A DNA stretch of 10,567 nt. Origin: Gammaproteobacteria bacterium. Lineage in GTDB: Bacteria; Pseudomonadota; Gammaproteobacteria; HK1. The stretch is from NCBI GenBank assembly GCA_020444775.1, contig JAGRHX010000810.1, positions 1-10,567 on the forward strand. The letters are read 5' to 3'. Of this stretch, positions 7,442-10,567 are shown piece after piece. Each line of letters opens with the position of its first letter. Within the stretch, counting starts at the first letter, position 1. The notes beneath the pieces were generated by a model. It saw nothing but the letters and a program-made list of their open reading frames with translations, did not search any database and had not been told where the DNA came from. The position numbers were made by a program, and so were the translations under genes.

Positions 7442-7515
7442 GCCCGCGTCGATGGCGGGCAGCTTGCTGCAAGGCATATAGCCCTTGAACTCCTGGTGAC
7501 CGGGTCGACCCGGTC
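7442..7515. promoter_or_regulatory. Palindrome and hairpin in the gap between the STN and protease genes
   Basis: GACCGGGTCGACCCGGTC (7498-7515) is a perfect 18-bp palindrome. GCCCGC (7442-7447) and GCGGGC (7455-7460) form a second stem with a 7-nt loop. Both lie in the 234-bp gap between the two minus-strand genes, an unusually long spacer for a co-transcribed pair. They could be an operator for a dimeric regulator, an attenuator, or a processing site that sets the ratio of the two products. No T-run follows on either strand. Confidence 0.35.
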
Positions 7516-7560
7516 GTGACGGTGGGTGGCTGGTGCGTCCCGGGCAAACATGAGCCTCGC

Positions 7561-8499
7561 TCACTCGGCTCGTGGCGGACTGATCGCGTCCTCGCCGTTC
7601 TTGCCCGCGGTCATGTCGACCTCGTCGACGACCACACCCTTGCCCGAGTTGTTGTCGATGTTGATCTCGTAGATGTTGTCGCCCGTCGCCACCGTCACGT
7701 AGGTGGATATCTCACCCTTGGTGATGGTCACCGCGGCCGATGGGTGCGAGCCGTCCACCGGACCGGACCAGACCTGCACCTGACCATTGAGCTGGGTGTG
7801 GGTCTCGCCGAGCACCGCGTACACCGGCTGCTCGAGCTGTGGGATGTCGAGCTCGAGGGGCTGACCGACCTGCAAGGTTTCGAAGACGCGTGGATCGAGC
7901 TCTATCGGACGGCCGGGAATGCCGTGCAGGTCCGCGGGCGCCGCGTCGGCCTCGCCGCGCACCCACAGCTGCAGGGGTAGGGTCATGTCGTCGACGGCGT
8001 CTCCGGGCGGGCTCTGGAACACGTTGGCGTCGGTTTGCGCTCCGTCGGTCCTGCTCGCCACCGGCGTCCGCCCGGCATTGCTGCCGGTTATCCAGACGCG
8101 CCGCAGGCGACCATTCTCGTCGACCACGCTGAGGTGACTGTAGCGGTCGAGGAACGAACGAACCGCATCGTCCCAATCGCTACCGTCGAAGATGGTGTCG
8201 ACGCGAGATGAGCGCAGTGTCGGAGTGATATCGAAGCGTATGCCACTCAGCCGATGGACCTCACGCAGCGTCTCCTCCAGCGGCACGTCGCTGAACTGCA
8301 CGGGCAGACGTGGATTCGGGGGGAGGCCGATGTCCATTGGCAATTGCGGGGCCGGTCCCTGAATGACCATCGTGCCCGCCGCGGGCAACGGCTGCTCCGG
8401 CTCGGCGCTGGTCACGTTGGTCGAGCCGAGCAGCAGGGCGACGACCGTCAAGGACGACAGCAATCGCAGCGGTGCGGGTGGATGGCATCGATTCGACAT
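7561..8499 (-). CDS. Exported STN-domain protein with a metalloprotease-prodomain-like C-terminus
   Basis: The 312-residue product starts at an ATG with GAGGA 5 nt upstream and has a signal peptide (hydrophobic 13-26, probable cleavage near TSA|EP at 32). Residues 66-138 match the STN/secretin N0 pattern: VQFSDVPLEETLREVHRLSGIRF, a short strand, then DWDDAVRSFLDRYSHLSVV-x-x-NGRLRRVWI (shown in part). A Pro/Asp-rich linker follows. Residues about 198-298 resemble the N-terminal prodomain of bacterial reprolysin-like proteases: Q-V-W-S-G-P-V-D-G (242-250), S-A-A-V-T-I-T-K-G-E-I (254-264), a Y-E-I-N strand (277-280) and a closing VVVDEVDM (289-296). The mature protein has no cysteine, so a Cys-switch is excluded. 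The protease gene lies downstream on the same strand and lacks a prodomain, so this protein may fold, inhibit or escort it in trans. The STN call is firmer than the prodomain call. Confidence 0.78.
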   Translation of the reverse strand: MSNRCHPPAPLRLLSSLTVVALLLGSTNVTSAEPEQPLPAAGTMVIQGPAPQLPMDIGLPPNPRLPVQFSDVPLEETLREVHRLSGIRFDITPTLRSSRVDTIFDGSDWDDAVRSFLDRYSHLSVVDENGRLRRVWITGSNAGRTPVASRTDGAQTDANVFQSPPGDAVDDMTLPLQLWVRGEADAAPADLHGIPGRPIELDPRVFETLQVGQPLELDIPQLEQPVYAVLGETHTQLNGQVQVWSGPVDGSHPSAAVTITKGEISTYVTVATGDNIYEINIDNNSGKGVVVDEVDMTAGKNGEDAISPPRAE

Positions 8500-8640
8500 C
8501 GAAATCCTCGTGCGCTTTCACGTGATCTGTAACGGGATGCGGCCGCGGCGCGCGTCGACCTGGCAACGTGGGATGCCGGGCGCCCTGGTCCGAGCGGCAA
8601 CTGCCGACGCAGCGACTCGTCGCCGGGTGAAGCAGCGGCG

Positions 8641-8674
8641 GATCGCACCTCGGTCTTTAAGCCGATGCGCGATC
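8641..8674. repeat. Inverted repeat upstream of the STN gene
   Basis: GATCGC (8641-8646) pairs with GCGATC (8669-8674), and inside it TCGG (8650-8653) pairs with CCGA (8662-8665) around TCTTTAAG. It lies about 140 bp before the STN gene start. It may be part of that gene's promoter or leader. Confidence 0.4.
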
Positions 8675-9242
8675 CGGATCGACGAAACGTGGGGTGATTC
8701 ACAAAAGCTCCGGCGCATACGATTCTCGGTTCCTATTGCGCGGCGCCGGGGAATCCGCAGGATGCTCACGGCGCGTGTGGCCTGGTCTGCGCGCCGGAGT
8801 CTGGCCGGAGTGCCCGGCGTCGGCGCGTGGGGGCTTGTTCATGTACAGCAAGCATAGTTCGGGCCAGTTCGAAAAAGCCCACGGTGCCGGTGGTTTACGT
8901 GCACGGCGGCGGTGTGTTGGCTCGCATTGTTTCAGTCCTGCAACAGGTTCGGGCCCGTATCGTCGCGACGCCTCGCGTGCGCGGCGCCAAGCGCACGCAG
9001 CGTTGGATCCTCGTAGGATCCCGGTTCACAAGCGACCGTGTTTTGTGATCAAATGTAACGGTCCGAACTGGGGGACCGAACGCCGCCAGTCAGTCGACGC
9101 AGACCTTCGCATGCGACCACGCCAGCTGCTGCTGTAGAGGCGCCGCGCTCGTGTGTCTCTTCAATCGGTCGCCTGCAAGACCCGCGCGTCGACTACTCGG
9201 CCGCGCATCGAACCCCCGGCAAGGGCGGGGTGGCGCCATCAA

Positions 9243-9303
9243 ACCCGCATAGACGGGTGGGCGTAGGGTGGAGCGCGTTTCGGCGCAGGGTCGCGAGCCC
9301 TGC
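9243..9303 (+). promoter_or_regulatory. Hairpins in the leader of the prepilin gene
   Basis: ACCCG-cataga-CGGGT (9243-9258) and GCAGGG-tcgcgag-CCCTGC (9285-9303) are perfect stems of 5 and 6 bp. The second ends about 7 bp before the proposed GGGGA ribosome binding site, close enough to influence translation. I did not recognise a known riboswitch consensus; in particular the conserved cyclic-di-GMP-I segments are absent. Confidence 0.3.
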
Positions 9304-9319
9304 CGCGGGGGACCTGAAG

Positions 9320-10141
9320 ATGGAACACTCAGGCTTGTCGCATGTGTCCGGTTACCCGATCCGGGTGACCACAAGCAAACACTCATCGTTCGTATGCAAA
9401 CAGGCAGGTCCGTCGCGTCGCGGGCCTCAACGGGGCTTCACCCTCGTCGAGATCGCCATCGTGCTGACGATCATCGGCTTCCTGCTCGGCGGGGTGTTCA
9501 AGGCCCAGGCGCTGATCAACAGCGCGCACGTACGGAGTCTGGCCGACACCACCGTCGCGGTGCAGACCGCCTATCTGGGCTTCATGGACCGCTACCGGCG
9601 TATTCCCGGTGACTGGTCGGCGCTCGATGCCGGCAACGCAATCGGTGTGCCGCTGGTTGGGGGCGGGAACGACAATGGCCGGCTGGACAATCCACCCGGC
9701 GGTGCGTTGTTCGCCGAGAACAATGCCCTGTGGGAGCAGTTGCAGCAGGCCGGTTTCATACGCGGCAACTACCTGGGGGCGGCCGACGAGCCCACCACCG
9801 ACAACTCCCTGGCACCGCTGAATGCCTTCAACACCGTCATGCTGGTCGGTCGCACCGACGACTATCTGAGCAGCGACGGACCCAGCAGCGTGCGCCTGAA
9901 TGTCGTGGTCGGGCGTGGCGTGCCGGCGGGGGTGCTACGCGAGCTGGACGTCAAGTTGGACGATGGTCGGCCGGGTCTTGGCACGCTGCGCTCGGCGGTG
10001 GCGGACGGCGATGTGAATTTCTTCACCGGTAGCCACCAATGGGGCGGATCGTCGGCCGAGTGCACCTACAGCGATGCTGCGGGCACGCATTGGAACGTCG
10101 TCCAGCAGATCCAGGACTGCAACGGCGTGTATCTTTTCTAG
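9320..10141 (+). CDS. Type IV prepilin-like protein (N-methylation motif)
   Basis: The protein carries a class III signal: a basic leader ending in RG, then FTLVEIAIVLTIIGFLLGG, with Gly39 before the cut, Phe40 as the first mature residue and Glu44 at the required +5 position. The mature part is about 234 residues. It includes RIPGDWSALDA, GGGNDNGRLD and ENNALWEQLQQAGFIRGNY, a layout seen in a group of uncharacterised pilin-like proteins. Two C-terminal cysteines (SAEC...QDCNGVYLF) could form a disulfide loop. With the ATG at 9320 (GGGGA 6-7 nt upstream) the leader is 39 residues, long for this class. A GTG at 9365 would give a 24-residue leader but lacks a good ribosome site. No peptidase, ATPase or other pilus gene is in the window, so it may be a minor pilin or pseudopilin encoded apart from its machine. 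Confidence 0.83.
   Translation: MEHSGLSHVSGYPIRVTTSKHSSFVCKQAGPSRRGPQRGFTLVEIAIVLTIIGFLLGGVFKAQALINSAHVRSLADTTVAVQTAYLGFMDRYRRIPGDWSALDAGNAIGVPLVGGGNDNGRLDNPPGGALFAENNALWEQLQQAGFIRGNYLGAADEPTTDNSLAPLNAFNTVMLVGRTDDYLSSDGPSSVRLNVVVGRGVPAGVLRELDVKLDDGRPGLGTLRSAVADGDVNFFTGSHQWGGSSAECTYSDAAGTHWNVVQQIQDCNGVYLF
9350..9370 (+). other. Nine-base-pair hairpin in the prepilin leader-peptide coding region
   Basis: GGTTACCCG pairs with CGGGTGACC around a 3-nt loop, with one G-U wobble. It covers the alternative GTG codon at 9365, so it could mask that start or simply be chance in GC-rich DNA. Confidence 0.35.
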
Positions 10142-10146
10142 CGCCT

Positions 10147-10172
10147 CGGCCCAGGATTACCTGGAGAGGCCG
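10147..10172 (+). terminator. Hairpin just after the prepilin gene
   Basis: CAGG-atta-CCTG (10152-10163) is enclosed by CGGCC (10147-10151) and GGCCG (10168-10172) with a 4-nt bulge. It starts 6 bp after the prepilin stop codon. No T-run follows, so intrinsic termination is doubtful. Confidence 0.4.
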
Positions 10173-10281
10173 CAGCGTGGTCCTGCGACCGTCTGACCGC
10201 CGGGCTGCACGACGACCTCGTGGTGACGTGTCGGTGTGTGGCCCGGGTTCAGGACACTGAAGATCTCTTGGGGTTCGACCC

Positions 10282-10301
10282 GCATGCTCGAACGAGCATG
10301 C
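10282..10301. promoter_or_regulatory. Perfect 9+9 bp dyad upstream of the VOC gene, operator-like
   Basis: GCATGCTCG-aa-CGAGCATGC is an exact inverted repeat with a 2-bp centre, 59 bp before the VOC start. The geometry suits a dimeric helix-turn-helix repressor such as a TetR or MarR family member. As RNA it could also fold into a 7-bp stem with a CGAACG loop. No regulator gene is in view. Confidence 0.5.
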
Positions 10302-10302
10302 C

Positions 10303-10345
10303 AATCCGTCCCTGCTGAATCCGTCCCTGACCGAATCCGTCCCTG
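10303..10345 (+). repeat. Three copies of a 12-nt direct repeat before the VOC gene
   Basis: AATCCGTCCCTG occurs at 10303-10314, 10318-10329 and 10334-10345, with periods of 15 and 16 nt. The last copy abuts the ribosome binding site AAGGAGGG (10348-10353 region). The copies are identical over all 12 positions, and copies 2 and 3 share one further G upstream. The array lies immediately after the dyad. Confidence 0.85.
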
Positions 10346-10360
10346 TAAGGAGGGCGACCC

Positions 10361-10567
10361 ATGTTCTCGCACATTTTCGTCGGTGCCGACGACGTTGCCG
10401 TGTCCAAGCGGTTCTATGACGCCGTGCTCGGCGCCATCGGTATCCCTGAAGGCAAGACCGATCCGAGGGGCCGTGTCTTCTACCGGACCAAGACCGGCGC
10501 CTTCGGCTTGACCAGGCCGATAGACGGCAAGCCGGCCTGCGCGGCCAACGGCGGCACCATCGGCTTC
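10361..10567 (+). CDS. VOC-family (glyoxalase/bleomycin-resistance-like) protein, 5' part only
   Basis: The visible 69 residues begin MFSHIFVGADDVAVSKRFYDAVLGAIG, the standard first beta-alpha-beta unit of a vicinal-oxygen-chelate domain, with His4 in the position of the first metal ligand. The next segment, GRVFYRTKTGAFGLTRPIDG, fits the following strands. The ATG has an excellent AAGGAGGG site about 7 nt upstream. The stop lies beyond the window; family members are usually 120-140 residues. The function could be a lyase, dioxygenase or resistance protein and cannot be narrowed. The leader carries an operator-like dyad and a triplicate 12-nt repeat, suggesting specific control. Confidence 0.87.
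   Translation, partial: MFSHIFVGADDVAVSKRFYDAVLGAIGIPEGKTDPRGRVFYRTKTGAFGLTRPIDGKPACAANGGTIGF

Larger units (their letters stand above)
8500..9319. other. Long divergent intergenic region without a convincing gene
   Basis: No frame on either strand has protein-like composition, a good start site and family resemblance; open frames here are Arg/Ala/Gly-rich and look like products of GC bias. The region separates the minus-strand STN gene from the plus-strand prepilin gene and should hold both promoters. Visible structures are a long inverted repeat at 8641-8674 and GGATCC-tcgta-GGATCC at 9005-9021. A locally AT-richer patch lies at 9040-9060, and GC-rich hairpins lie from 9243 onward. A small RNA cannot be excluded. 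Confidence 0.5.

Noticed and set aside
9005..9021. GGATCC-tcgta-GGATCC as a terminator or attachment site
   Set aside because: Each arm is self-palindromic, so the hairpin is a trivial result of two identical 6-mers; no T-run and no mobile gene nearby.
9044..9059. TGTGATCAAATGTAAC as a CRP-type site
   Set aside because: Only the left half matches the TGTGA consensus; the right half is poor, and no promoter could be anchored to it.
9160..9370. Cyclic-di-GMP-I riboswitch ahead of the prepilin gene
   Set aside because: The context is suggestive and a CCGGGTGACC segment is reminiscent of one arm, but the conserved GCAAA-containing core segments are missing.
9090..9386. Minus-strand 98-codon frame overlapping the prepilin start
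   Set aside because: Low-complexity Arg/Ser/Pro composition, no ribosome site, and overlap with a recognised gene.

Overview
The window is high-GC DNA with the tight gene packing and clear Shine-Dalgarno sites of a bacterium. The gene families present (an AtuA pair, a TauD/TfdA dioxygenase, a lipoprotein, an STN-domain protein and a type IV prepilin-like protein) point to a Gram-negative proteobacterium, most likely a high-GC gammaproteobacterium. No rRNA, tRNA or marker gene fixes the taxon.

Left part (1-3906). A minus-strand helical-repeat lipoprotein of unknown function runs off the left edge. Divergent to it is a plus-strand run: an ASCH-domain protein, then an acetylserotonin-O-methyltransferase-like enzyme and an Fe(II)/2-oxoglutarate dioxygenase 69 bp apart, probably a two-gene metabolic unit.

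Middle (3940-5597). A convergent minus-strand pair encodes an AtuA-family protein and the small AtuA ferredoxin-fold subunit, coupled by a 4-bp ATGA overlap. The family is associated with acyclic terpene and related acyl-CoA catabolism.

Right-centre (5809-8499). Two minus-strand genes look functionally linked. The first transcribed encodes an exported protein with an STN (secretin N0-like) domain followed by a domain that resembles the N-terminal prodomain of bacterial reprolysin-like metalloproteases. The second encodes an exported metzincin protease (HEMGHNMGLNH) with a cadherin/Ig-like domain and a carbohydrate-binding-like C-terminus. Its catalytic domain starts directly after the signal peptide, with no prodomain of its own. 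A split prodomain/protease pair is the most interesting hypothesis here.

Right end (8500-10567). About 820 bp with no convincing gene separates the STN gene from a divergent prepilin-like gene, whose upstream region holds several hairpins. A glyoxalase/VOC protein then runs off the right edge. Its short leader carries a perfect 9+9 bp dyad and three copies of a 12-nt repeat directly before the ribosome binding site.
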